From Marinisporobacter balticus (GTDB lineage: Bacteria; Bacillota; Clostridia; Peptostreptococcales; Thermotaleaceae), in the NCBI RefSeq assembly GCF_004345705.1, contig NZ_SLWV01000027.1, forward strand, positions 1 to 49,464: a stretch of DNA of 49,464 nt, read 5' to 3'. The position numbers and the translations under genes were made by a program. Below, piece by piece: positions 8,399 through 16,697 of this stretch; position 1 is the stretch's first letter, and each line of letters begins with the position of its first letter. Under the pieces are notes generated by a model. It was not told the DNA's origin. It saw only the letters and a list, made by a program, of their open reading frames with translations, and made no database searches.

Positions 8399-8932
8399 TT
8401 AAAACACCTTATAAAATTGTTTCCCTACCTTAAAACCCCACTGATCAACAGCATATATTTTGACTAGATCTTCTGGTTCTTTCACTAAGTTAATCAATTC
8501 ATATCGATCTTCTCCTATGCTTAACCAATGCTTTGGAATGGGAGACACTCTTAAATGAATTAAATCGCAAGACCTTTTTATATTCAATATAAATTTCCCA
8601 TTCTTTATGTCAAATTCCCATTTTTCCTGAGAAAATGGCAGTCCCACACCAAAGGATTCATAGATTGTTTTGTAAAGCATTAGATTATTATCATCCTCTA
8701 CTTTGAAATATTCCTCTGCTGGCGTTAGTAAAACAGAGTGAATATATCCCAAAGTAAAAGTTTTATCTGGAAGGACATACTCTGTCTTCATCTTTTTATC
8801 AAGATCTTCAACGATCAATACTTTCTCTTCTTTCAAAAAGCTTTTTGAACATAATACAATCAATCCTATGCATAAAATGCATGCAATAACTATTTTTTTC
8901 CCAAAGATGCTTTCATTTTGAAAGTCCCACAC
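8399..8932 (-). CDS. DUF1850 family protein of the TAXI-TRAP operon
   Basis: A protein of 177 residues. One N-terminal membrane segment (about 13-32, KKIVIACILCIGLIVLC) anchors a mostly polar domain outside the membrane. The segment HSVLLTPAEEYFKVEDDN and the later YESFGVGLPF fit the DUF1850 family, which is found beside TAXI-type TRAP transporters. Function is not established. A role in assembling or gating the transporter is inference from gene order. The start is GTG, 11 bases after GGAG that sits right behind the binding-protein gene, 15 bases away. Confidence 0.75.
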   Translation of the reverse strand: MWDFQNESIFGKKIVIACILCIGLIVLCSKSFLKEEKVLIVEDLDKKMKTEYVLPDKTFTLGYIHSVLLTPAEEYFKVEDDNNLMLYKTIYESFGVGLPFSQEKWEFDIKNGKFILNIKRSCDLIHLRVSPIPKHWLSIGEDRYELINLVKEPEDLVKIYAVDQWGFKVGKQFYKVF

Positions 8933-8947
8933 TTGTCTTCAAACTCC

Positions 8948-9952
8948 TTATTTTAGTAATCCTTTTTCTTTAAAGTATTTTTCAGCACCTGGATGTAATT
9001 TAATTGACATACCATCTAATGCTGTATCTTCTGTAATATATTTTCCAACATTGTGTGCTGCAACGACTCTATCATGATTTTCATAGATCGTCTTTACTAA
9101 TTGATATGCTAAATCTTCATTCAATTCAGCATTTACAGCTAACATAGATTTAACTGTTAATGTTTGTACATCTGCTGTTTGACCGTTGTAAGTATTTGCA
9201 GGTATTGTGAATTTTGTGAAGAACTTATATTTCTCTAATAATGCGTCTGCAATTTCACCATCTACAGGTACTACAAAGACATCATGTTGTGCACCAAGGT
9301 CTTGAATGGCAGCCGTAGGGATTCCTGCTGTTAAAAATGCTGCATCTACTTGCTTATCCTTTAAACCCGTTGATGCTTCTCCAAATGATAAGAATTTTGC
9401 ATCGATATCTTTTTCAAAATCAAGTCCAGCAGCTGCTATGATTTGTCTAGCATTTGCTTCAACCCCACTACCAATCGCTCCAACTGCTACTCTCTTACCC
9501 TTTAAATCCATTACTGATTTTATACTTGAATCTGTTGTAACAACTTGAAGTGGCTCAGAGTACATAGTAACTAATCCTCTGATATCTTCATATTTTCCAT
9601 CTTTAAACATAACTTCTCCGTTCTCTGTGTACCAAGCAACATCATTTTGTACAATGACAACTTCAACTTTTTTGTCTTTCAATAAGTTAATGTTTGCTAC
9701 TGAAGCTCCGGTGCTTTGTGCAGTTGCATTAATCCCTTCGATATTATTATTCCATATTTCAGCAAAAGCACCCCCTAATGGGAAATATGTTCCAGCTGTT
9801 CCACCTGTTCCTATATTTACAAAAACTTGCTCTGCTGGTTTATTCGCATCGTCATTCGCTTTTTCATCAGTATTACTGCTACATCCAACAAATAATCCAA
9901 TGATCATAACAAATACTGTTAATAACGCTAATAATTTAAATTTTCTTTTCAT
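8948..9952 (-). CDS. TAXI family TRAP solute-binding lipoprotein
   Basis: The extracytoplasmic binding subunit that delivers substrate to the TRAP permease. I start it at 9952 (334 residues) because AAGGGGG lies 8 bases upstream of that ATG; an ATG 14 codons earlier has no ribosome site. The lipoprotein signal ends in LFVGC at Cys24. The mature part has the TAXI signature GTGGTAGTYFPLGGAFAEIW, then GKRVAVGAIGSGVEANARQI and HPGAEKYFKEKG at the end. TAXI proteins are often annotated as glutamate or dicarboxylate binders, but the ligand cannot be read from sequence. It is first in its operon. Confidence 0.93.
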   Translation of the reverse strand: MKRKFKLLALLTVFVMIIGLFVGCSSNTDEKANDDANKPAEQVFVNIGTGGTAGTYFPLGGAFAEIWNNNIEGINATAQSTGASVANINLLKDKKVEVVIVQNDVAWYTENGEVMFKDGKYEDIRGLVTMYSEPLQVVTTDSSIKSVMDLKGKRVAVGAIGSGVEANARQIIAAAGLDFEKDIDAKFLSFGEASTGLKDKQVDAAFLTAGIPTAAIQDLGAQHDVFVVPVDGEIADALLEKYKFFTKFTIPANTYNGQTADVQTLTVKSMLAVNAELNEDLAYQLVKTIYENHDRVVAAHNVGKYITEDTALDGMSIKLHPGAEKYFKEKGLLK

Positions 9953-9994
9953 TTTCTTTTCCCCCTTAAAATTTTCAGTGAATTTTTTTCTCAT

Positions 9995-10826
9995 TTTTAC
10001 AATATGTACCTAATACGCTTATGATCCATCCCCCTTCATTCATATTTTTATAGTTAATTTCGTAACTATCCATCTAAAAAACATACGCATTATTCATATA
10101 TTGAAAAATACCTCCCTTATGTATAAATACGTATTTTTTTATACAATAACCGTTTTGCAAGTCATGCATATCTTTCATGCAATTATTCGACCTTCTCTAA
10201 TCACAACACACATATATTTTTCATCAAAAAAGATTTAATATTCCCTATTACCAGATGGCAATCCCCTTAAAAAACATTATGTTTTAGATATTTTTCTACT
10301 TTTTACAACATAATTATTCTATATTATGTTATATATAGAATTATTTTATTTTTCTTAATTTTTAACACTTTAATATATTTTAACATATATGCATCAATTT
10401 CACAATTTTTTTAAACCGACACAACACTGTAAAAATATTATAGAGTAAAACGGTGGATTTGATTTAATCTCTTCCCCCATCTCCTCATCAAACCGTACGT
10501 GAAGTTTTCCCTCATACGGTTTTCTGGTATTCTTCTTCTATCTGCATTACGAGTTTTTAGCAACGTATTTTAAGCCATTATCATTAAAGAAATATACTAT
10601 TTTATAAAATTCTTTTCTCTTGCGTTCTTGTCTTTTGTTGCTTAAACCAAAAGACTAAACGCATCCTAATATACCTAACGTATCCATAGTTAATACCCAT
10701 ATATTTACACATTCAAAAAAACATAGCCGAATCCTTTAAAATAAGTTAAAATATTTTCTCCACAAAATATACTTATATGAAAGGATTGACTATGATTAAC
10801 AACCAAGAATATTTAGGCATCTGGTA
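9995..10826. other. Long intergenic region with relics
   Basis: About 0.8 kb without an intact gene. It contains an AT-rich palindrome around ATACGTAT (10117-10149) that could be an operator or promoter element for the TRAP operon, a group II intron-like hairpin near 10490, and featureless AT-rich DNA elsewhere. Confidence 0.5.
10440..10560 (-). mobile_element. Possible group II intron fragment
   Basis: Read on the minus strand, AAAACCGTATGAGGG, a short loop and CACGTACGGTTTGATGAGGAG form the type of hairpin (about 10490-10523) seen in bacterial group II introns near the maturase gene. It is followed by GTTTTACTCTAT. No reverse transcriptase frame remains. Recognition is by memory of the motif only, hence low confidence. 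Confidence 0.35.
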
Positions 10827-11012
10827 ATGATTTCAAACCCTGTAGCAAGCATATTCTTTTGGATTGGTTTAACTGCTCTTTGAATTCTTTTTATGATAGG
10901 AAATTGCTATCTTACAAAATGGATTTATAAGATTACTATAAAGTATTTAAAGATGAATTCAAAAATGATTAAGAATTTATTTAGAAATCTACTTCGGGAG
11001 GGTGCAAAATGA
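10827..11012 (+). pseudogene. C-terminal relic of a DUF1700/HAAS membrane protein
   Basis: The frame reads ISNPVASIFFWIGLTAL, one TGA (10881), then ILFMIGNCYLTKWIYKITIK and YLKMNSKMIKNLFR. This matches the last membrane helices and basic tail of HAAS-domain (DUF1700) proteins, which commonly sit between a PadR regulator and a DUF4097 gene. Its TGA stop overlaps the ATG of the DUF4097 gene as ATGA, the usual sign of translational coupling, so it is the true former operon partner. The N-terminal HAAS domain is gone. Confidence 0.6.
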
Positions 11013-11929
11013 ATAAAAATATGAAAAAAATAATTTTGGTTACATTTGTTATTATGCTTGTATCTTTTGGAATTTCGGGGGCATTGTTTATTCAATCAGG
11101 AGATAACATTATAAATATTGAGAGAAAAGATATTGATCTTACAAAAAACGTGAAGCTAGATGATATTAAAAAGATTCATATTGATATGACAATTACCGAT
11201 GTGCAGTTGATTTCAGAAGATAGAAAAGATGTAAAAATTCATTTTTATGGAGAAATAACTAGAAAGACTCCCCAATTAAATGTGGAAAAGAAAAATAAAG
11301 AATTACTCATTCATAGAGAAGATGAAAAAGCTTTTTCAATAGAAATTAAAAATTTTTTTAAAAAGCCCTCTGTGTTAAAACTTGATGTGTATATACCAAA
11401 AGATTATGCAAAAAATATGGAGATAGAAACCGTATCAGGAGATATTGATCTTTCAGATGTTCAAATAGAAAATGGGAAATTTTCAACTGTATCAGGAGAA
11501 ATAGAAGGAAATACAATAATTGTAAAGAAAGGAAGTTTGGACACTACTTCTGGGAATGTTCATATAGATCGCTTTGAAGGGTCATTAGATTGGAATACCA
11601 CATCAGGTAATATTGATATAGATAATTTTATAGGAAAGTTAGATGTAGATACTACCTCTGGTGATTTATCCGTAAAAGTAAAAAAACTAGATGATAATAT
11701 ATCGGTTTCATCTATATCAGGGGATGTTCAAATAAAACTTCCTGAAAGTGCTCAGTTTCGCTTAGAATCAAAAACTGTTTCGGGAAGTATTCAATGCGCA
11801 TTTCCCCTCACGATAGAAGGAGAGATAAATAAAGATTATGTAGTAGGAAATACTGTAGAGGCTAATGAGATTCAAAGTATAATAAAGATTGAAACTATTT
11901 CTGGTGATATTGAGCTATCAAAAGAATAA
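11009..11929 (+). CDS. DUF4097 family beta-strand repeat protein
   Basis: A 306-residue membrane-anchored protein. One N-terminal membrane helix (about 7-27) is followed by a beta-rich domain. The DUF4097 hallmark, a repeated Thr/Ser-x-Ser-Gly-Asp/Asn/Glu step, occurs many times (VSGDIDLSD, VSGEIEGN, TSGNVHID, TSGNIDID, TSGDLSVK, ISGDVQIK, VSGSIQC, ISGDIELS), giving a right-handed beta-helix-like stack. The cellular role of the family is unclear. It is usually in PadR-HAAS-DUF4097 operons linked to envelope stress, and here its HAAS partner is broken. GGGAGGG precedes the ATG. No terminator is clear downstream. Confidence 0.85.
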   Translation: MNKNMKKIILVTFVIMLVSFGISGALFIQSGDNIINIERKDIDLTKNVKLDDIKKIHIDMTITDVQLISEDRKDVKIHFYGEITRKTPQLNVEKKNKELLIHREDEKAFSIEIKNFFKKPSVLKLDVYIPKDYAKNMEIETVSGDIDLSDVQIENGKFSTVSGEIEGNTIIVKKGSLDTTSGNVHIDRFEGSLDWNTTSGNIDIDNFIGKLDVDTTSGDLSVKVKKLDDNISVSSISGDVQIKLPESAQFRLESKTVSGSIQCAFPLTIEGEINKDYVVGNTVEANEIQSIIKIETISGDIELSKE

Positions 11930-11956
11930 TGACATATTAAAACCATCGATCGACAT

Positions 11957-12142
11957 ATGCCTTTTGATGATGATAGCATTCAGTATATTATCAATGATAT
12001 TGAATCAGAGTATAAGTTATTTGAATTTTTACCCAAAATTCGGTATAAAATGAGCCAGCTTTTAAAGATTCAAAATAATGCTATAAGGTGTTTTGATTCA
12101 AAGAAAAGCCCAACTGTCCCTTTTGTTTCTTATTTGGTGTAG
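11957..12142 (+). other. Unrecognised 61-codon frame, doubtful gene
   Basis: Starts MPFDDDSIQYIINDIES and stays polar and helical, ending in PTVPFVSYLV. There is no ribosome site before the ATG, and the open frame extends a few codons upstream (IDRH), so it is more likely a gene fragment than an intact gene. I do not recognise it. Confidence 0.25.
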
Positions 12143-12252
12143 TTCTCAAGTTCTGCATCTTTATAATCACTTGGTCCAACTATAGGGTTAAATCTCGTTC
12201 AAAGTTCTAAATTGTAAAGTCCCGCACTACCATTTGCACTCTCTAAATCCAT
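12130..12252 (-). pseudogene. Small peptide frame with one internal stop
   Basis: A good ribosome site (GGAGGGGG, 5 bases before ATG) leads into MDLESANGSAGLYNLEL, a TGA at 12199, and the same frame continues TRFNPIVGPSDYKDAELENY to a TAA at 12130. The intact frame would be 40 codons. I do not know the family. The strong ribosome site and continuous second half suggest a former short peptide gene. Confidence 0.3.
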
Positions 12253-12388
12253 GTTAACCCCCTCCTATGATATCAATCATCTTTGTATTATTCTACTATT
12301 GCGTAATATGTATTTTATCTTTTTTATAATATATTGATCGTACAGATAATACTATACAGCAAAACCAGTTCTTTATCTTTTTGTGATG

Positions 12389-12815
12389 TTATTTCCTTAA
12401 TAGGATGTGCTTTAAATATCTTTTTAGTTTTGGCATTGACTTAGACCAAAATTGATAACTAAATCCACCTATCACCTGTTTCAGTTCTCTAAAAGTACAT
12501 TCGATTTTGAAACGATAGGCATAAAGTTCTATCATACTTGTTGGGCCTAAATCAAGTTTTGTTGATACGAGAATAGTGCACTTCCCTTGGTATTTTACAA
12601 GAACAAAGCGAAGTTCACTATAATAGCCTTTACCCCCAAAAAAGATTGAGCGTAAGATATTCCACTTCTTCCATCTTTCCATAAAGGGTTCTTTCTTATT
12701 TAGTGTGGATTTAATCGCTTGATATTTTTTATAATTATGGAAATTAGAATTATAATTATGCAAAAGCTGTTGGTAGATTAAATTCTAAAGTTTTTTGGTT
12801 TTGTGCTTTTAACAT
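12389..12815 (-). pseudogene. IS4-like transposase, internally deleted
   Basis: The last 124 codons carry the IS4-group signature Y(2)R(3)E(6)K as YAYRFKIECTFRELK, followed by QVIGGFSYQFW. Upstream, an ATG at 12815 opens MLKAQNQKTLEFNLPTAFA and stops after 19 codons, which looks like the original N-terminus. The central part with the first two catalytic acidic residues is missing. Not functional. Confidence 0.7.
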
Positions 12816-12886
12816 CTTATTCCCAAGGAGGTATCATAAATTTAAAACACAACTCTTCTTAATCGTATGTAGAAAAAATCATCATT

Positions 12887-14362
12887 TTATTGTTTTTTCT
12901 TTTTTTCTTCTCGCTTTATTTTATCAGGAATTAACTCTTCTGAAGTTTCCATATGCGCTTTAGGAATAATTATTCTTATTGGCTTGATAGATTTTGAAAC
13001 TTTATCTTTATAGATACCCTCTTTTAAATTTTTTGAAAAGTATTTCTTCACAAAATATAATGCTGTATATAGTAATACCAATGTAACACCTGCTATCAAC
13101 CCATATCCTTGTCCTTCAACTAAGGGCATGCTCAGTATAATACCCATTAAACTTAACATTGCTATCCACGAAGAAAACGGATAACCTGGTAGTTGGCATT
13201 TCCCATTTGGTGGACAACCATTTTTCTTTCGAAATTTATGATGTGTAGCCAATATCACTAAATACGTAAACAGTAGCGCAAATCCACCTGAGCTAACTAG
13301 AAAAATATACACTTTCTCTGGTAACACAAAGCCGAAAAATAATCCTAAAAGCATTGCAACCCCTGAGAAAATAATCCCTCTATAAGGAATATCCCCTTTA
13401 TCTTTTAGCCATAGTGGAGCATGTCCTTCATCTGCAAGAGAGCGAATCATCCTACCGAGACCAAACATAGCTGCTAACATAGTAGAAAGGATAGCCGTTA
13501 TTAATACCACATTCATTACTCTTCCAGCCCAACCTAGGTTCCACCTTGTCAATGCCAATACCATTGGACTTTTTTCTTCTGTAAACTGACTAATAGGGAT
13601 TAATGGTAAAAGCACCATAATAGCTGCTACATATAGTCCTACTAAAATGATTACAGTATAAGCTATTGCTTTTGGAACTGTCTTATGAGGATTACTAGTC
13701 TCAGAAGCTGCTAAACCAATGATTTCAAATCCAGCATATGTAAACATAACAATCAGCATACTTCCAGCAATCCCTAAAATTCCGCCAGAAAACCAAGATT
13801 CTTGCTGCAAAGCACCCATTCCAATCTTTGGTGCATCTAAGCCAATATCAAAAATCAACATGATTCCTAATACAATAAATCCAACAATCGCCAAAAGTTT
13901 AATGATAGCTAAGCCACTTTCTAATTTGCTTAATTTATCAGCTCCTAGTAAGTTAAGCAGTGTAACAACAATAATAATAATTGAACCAATTAAAGGTAAA
14001 GAAATATTAGGTATCCAACCTTTCAGAAAAATAGATACCGCTGTTGCTTCACTAGACATGGCTAAGGCAATTCCCGTCCAATAGACCCAGCCTACTACAA
14101 ACCCTACCCCTGGACCATATGCTTTCTCAGCAAAGGTTCTAAAAGATCCTGGAGGTGCATCTGCTACTGTCATCTCCGATAAAGCAAAAAGAATAAAATA
14201 CACTAAAATACCTCCAAGTATATACGAAATGACAACAGCAGGTCCTGCTGCACGAATCGCTACAGAAGACCCAAGAAAAAAAGATCCTCCAACCACTGTC
14301 CCAAGTGCCATCATGGCTAATTGCCCTGCCGTCAAACCGTTATGAGATTCTTTCATCCTCAT
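12887..14362 (-). CDS. APC-superfamily amino acid permease
   Basis: A 491-residue cytoplasmic-membrane transporter with about 12 membrane segments. The first helix has the unwound substrate site typical of the family (GTVVGGSFFLGSS, residues 21-33). AFGLGRMIRSLADEGHAPLW-like sequence before helix 9 and the segment TYAGFEIIGLAASETSNPHK also mark the amino acid/polyamine permease group. The hydrophilic C-terminal tail of about 45 residues is Lys-rich. The substrate is not decidable. AAGGAGG lies 7 bases before the ATG. It stands alone between relics of an IS4 element and porAB, so it may have arrived or been kept independently. Confidence 0.9.
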   Translation of the reverse strand: MRMKESHNGLTAGQLAMMALGTVVGGSFFLGSSVAIRAAGPAVVISYILGGILVYFILFALSEMTVADAPPGSFRTFAEKAYGPGVGFVVGWVYWTGIALAMSSEATAVSIFLKGWIPNISLPLIGSIIIIVVTLLNLLGADKLSKLESGLAIIKLLAIVGFIVLGIMLIFDIGLDAPKIGMGALQQESWFSGGILGIAGSMLIVMFTYAGFEIIGLAASETSNPHKTVPKAIAYTVIILVGLYVAAIMVLLPLIPISQFTEEKSPMVLALTRWNLGWAGRVMNVVLITAILSTMLAAMFGLGRMIRSLADEGHAPLWLKDKGDIPYRGIIFSGVAMLLGLFFGFVLPEKVYIFLVSSGGFALLFTYLVILATHHKFRKKNGCPPNGKCQLPGYPFSSWIAMLSLMGIILSMPLVEGQGYGLIAGVTLVLLYTALYFVKKYFSKNLKEGIYKDKVSKSIKPIRIIIPKAHMETSEELIPDKIKREEKKKKQ

Positions 14363-14499
14363 ACCTCCTTATGCTATGCCTTTTAAATAGTATTTCCGTA
14401 TTATTGAGAAGCTACTCATTCATTCTGTTTATAGGAGATTTATTTACTATACATGAGCAAATTTCAATCCAATAAATATAAAACATTAGATTTCAATCG

Positions 14500-14693
14500 A
14501 CGCAAAACTCCCCCCCTTCTTATAAAAGAATTTGAAAAATCCATAGGAAGAAAAGCCAAAATTAATCAATTATATTTATGATCTTAGTGAACGGGATCTT
14601 AATCCTAATGATGTGGAACCAATCTATAGTAATTTGTTAAATATAGTAGAAACAAACGAAGTTTTAGAAACATATGGATACTTTGATGTCTGA
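14500..14693 (+). pseudogene. 3' relic of porA (pyruvate:ferredoxin oxidoreductase alpha)
   Basis: Two frames joined by a one-base shift near 14566 read PPLLIKEFEKSIGRKAKIN, then NYIYDLSERDLNPNDVEP and IYSNLLNIVETNEVLETYG with YFDV and a stop. This follows the C-terminus of 2-oxoacid:ferredoxin oxidoreductase alpha subunits (usual core NNYIYGLGGRD, and a final helix with Leu-x-Ile-Val/Ala-Glu). The GLGG of the family is replaced by DLSE. The rest of the gene upstream is missing. Confidence 0.6.
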
Positions 14694-14728
14694 GAATAGA
14701 AGATGCAAAAATGGCTTATAACTAAAAA

Positions 14729-15116
14729 AAAGCAATGAACAAACCAGAAGATCATGCAATCATAGGTTGCGCAACAGGCTGTTTAGAAGTTTCTTCATTC
14801 ATGTATCCATACACTGCATGGAAGGACTCATTTATTCATAATGCCTTTGAAAATACTGGTGCTACAATGAGTGGCGTTGAAGCTGCCTGTAGGAAAAGTT
14901 TCCCCTGGATAAGCAACAATTTAGAAAAGATCTTACGCAAGTTATGGCTGCACATACACGCCCAAAACCAAACTACCTATTGAAGAATTTTTAAAACTTC
15001 AAGGAAGATTTAATCATTTATTCAAAAAAGAAAATAATCATCTACTAGAAGATTTTCAAAGAGAAATAGATAGAAGATGGGAACACCTTCTTATCAAATG
15101 TAATGAAACCGTTTAA
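14729..15116 (+). pseudogene. Collapsed porB (pyruvate:ferredoxin oxidoreductase beta)
   Basis: It opens with NKPEDHAIIGCATGCLEVSS and PYTAWKDSFIHNAFENTGA, the TPP-domain signature of POR beta subunits, then TMSGVEAACRK. About 120 residues of the TPP-binding core are missing, and the C-terminus follows in other frames: QFRKDLTQVMAAHTRPKPNY, then PIEEFLKLQGRFNHLFKKE and REIDRRWEHLLIKC. There are at least two frameshifts and one large deletion. With the porA relic 36 bases upstream, this is the scar of a lost porAB operon. Confidence 0.75.
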
Positions 15117-15135
15117 ATATACAAACTCAATTAAA

Positions 15136-15168
15136 AAGAGATGAAAAACTTAAACTTTTTCATCTCTT
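15136..15168 (+). terminator. Terminator after the porB relic
   Basis: Perfect 13-bp arms (AAGAGATGAAAAA and complement) with a 7-base loop. It still marks the end of the former por operon and may serve the minus-strand gene as well. Confidence 0.6.
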
Positions 15169-15299
15169 CACTTTTCAATCGTATTTAGCTATATATACTT
15201 ATAAATTATCTATTGCATAAACCACATCATTTAATGAATAGTCTTCAAATTTTATACGTTGCTTAGATGAGATATAATTGCAATTTTCTATGTATCCAT

Positions 15300-15956
15300 C
15301 TATATTTTTATAATAATCCCTAGAAGTTTTGAAACAGAAACTGCTTGTATAGGTGAAACAATAACCCCATATAAATCATCTATTCTTACGCCTATTCCTT
15401 CTATTTCACAATTACTAAAATCTATTCCTTTTAATTTTGTTCCTGATATTTGGGACTGTTCTAAATTACAATGATCAAACTCAACCTTAGTAAAATTAGC
15501 TTCTTGAAAATCAGCATTATTCAATAAACAATTTACAAAATCCACCTGCTTACATTTTGTAAATCTGAAAAAAGCATAACGGCCATTACAATTCTCCAAC
15601 ACTACATTTTGTAAGGTTGATTCACTCAAATTAATCCCTAAAATCTTACAATTTATCATCTCTACTCTATGGATGATCGCTCCACAAAAGTCTACATTCG
15701 ATAAATCGCAGTTTTCAAATCTAACATCTGTTAAATCGATACATTCAAATGATACTTCTTTAAAGGTAACATTCCTAAATATCATCTGTTTGAAGCTTAC
15801 TTTTTTAGCCGTTTGATTTTCAATAGAGCAATCAGAAACAATGCTCATACAGAAAGTATCTTCATTTTGAATAGGTTCATTAGAAAAGTAAAATAAATCT
15901 AGTTCCTTTGGTATTTTAGGGCGTACTATTTTGTATTTTATTTTTTTATCTTCCAT
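15300..15956 (-). CDS. Pentapeptide repeat protein
   Basis: A protein of 218 residues. I start it at the ATG at 15956 because GGGGG lies 8 bases upstream; a TTG five codons earlier overlaps that site. From about residue 55 to 170 it is built of A(D/N)LXX-type pentapeptides (VTFKEVSFECIDLTDVRFEN, CDLSNVDFCGAI, SESTLQNVVLENCN), which fold into a square right-handed beta-helix. The tail VSPIQAVSVSKLLGIIIK is common in YjbI-type members. Function unknown; some relatives protect gyrase, but nothing here shows that. After the stop a different frame stays open for 33 codons to 15199 (IENCNYISSKQRIKFEDYS), so a frameshift of a longer version is possible. Confidence 0.8.
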   Translation of the reverse strand: MEDKKIKYKIVRPKIPKELDLFYFSNEPIQNEDTFCMSIVSDCSIENQTAKKVSFKQMIFRNVTFKEVSFECIDLTDVRFENCDLSNVDFCGAIIHRVEMINCKILGINLSESTLQNVVLENCNGRYAFFRFTKCKQVDFVNCLLNNADFQEANFTKVEFDHCNLEQSQISGTKLKGIDFSNCEIEGIGVRIDDLYGVIVSPIQAVSVSKLLGIIIKI

Positions 15957-16049
15957 GCTAATTGCCCCCAAGTTTTAAAATGATTTTAAACTAACGCAAA
16001 AAAAATAGTCACTAACGCTGCTGCAGTTCCTCCCAAGATGCAACCTTTA

Positions 16050-16553
16050 CTAAAAACAACCAGCTTTATTTTTGTTAATTCTCAATGATTTGTTGTCTAT
16101 GGCTCTTTGCACAGCTAATATCCCATCCAAATGATCATATTCATGCTGTATCAATTCTGCTAAGTCCCCTTCAAATTCAACAACACAATCATTCCATTCT
16201 AAATCTTTATAATAAACCCTCACTTTTTTATATCTATATAGCTTTACCTCTACTCCTGGATAGCTCATGCAATCATCCCACATCACAAATTTTTCATCTC
16301 CAATAGCTTCAAGTTTTGGGTTTATAAAAGCTATTGATTTACCATCAAAGTTCATGTAAATCACCCTATAAAGTTCATTAATTTGTGGTGCTGCTATGGC
16401 TCTACCAAAACCATATTTTTCTCTAAAATGCATCATTGTATTATGTAAATCTTCAACAACTGCCTTTGCTTTTTCAATTTCTTCTTTTGCAATTTCTTTA
16501 GCTATTTTGTATAAATTTTCATTTCCTAATAACAATATTTCTCTTATAGCCAT
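16050..16553 (-). CDS. Peptide deformylase-like protein
   Basis: A protein of 167 residues starting at 16553, where AGGAGG is 9 bases upstream. The deformylase fold motifs are present: GFGRAIAAPQ (48-57), a cysteine loop WDDCMSYPG (92-100) and the metal-binding HEYDH (137-141). The metal ligands Cys95, His137 and His141 and the catalytic Glu138 are kept. However, the usual EGCLS is DDCMS, which marks a divergent paralogue group. It may still remove formyl groups from nascent peptides or act on another substrate. The gene has no fmt or ribosomal neighbours, so it is probably not the housekeeping def. Confidence 0.8.
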   Translation of the reverse strand: MAIREILLLGNENLYKIAKEIAKEEIEKAKAVVEDLHNTMMHFREKYGFGRAIAAPQINELYRVIYMNFDGKSIAFINPKLEAIGDEKFVMWDDCMSYPGVEVKLYRYKKVRVYYKDLEWNDCVVEFEGDLAELIQHEYDHLDGILAVQRAIDNKSLRINKNKAGCF

Positions 16554-16647
16554 ACAGTATTTCCTCCTATTATCTTCATATTCTTTTCTATACAATTCTA
16601 CATGATTAAATCTTTTTCCTCTCTTATTGCATTATTTTCTGTAATGA

Positions 16648-16680
16648 AAAAACCCCCTTCATATATAAATATGCAGAGAG
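16648..16680. repeat. Dispersed palindromic element, copy D (partial)
   Basis: The core CCCCCTTCATATATAAATATG is shared with copies A, B and C, but the second arm (GCAGAGAGCATTC) is not conserved. It lies between the cyclase stop and the deformylase start. Confidence 0.4.
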
Positions 16681-16697
16681 CATTCTAGAAAAATACA

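Noticed and set aside
15985..16049. Glycine/alanine-rich peptide GGTAAALVTIFFALV on the minus strand after def
   Set aside because: Looks like a membrane helix end, but has no start codon or ribosome site, and overlaps the def 3' end in another frame.
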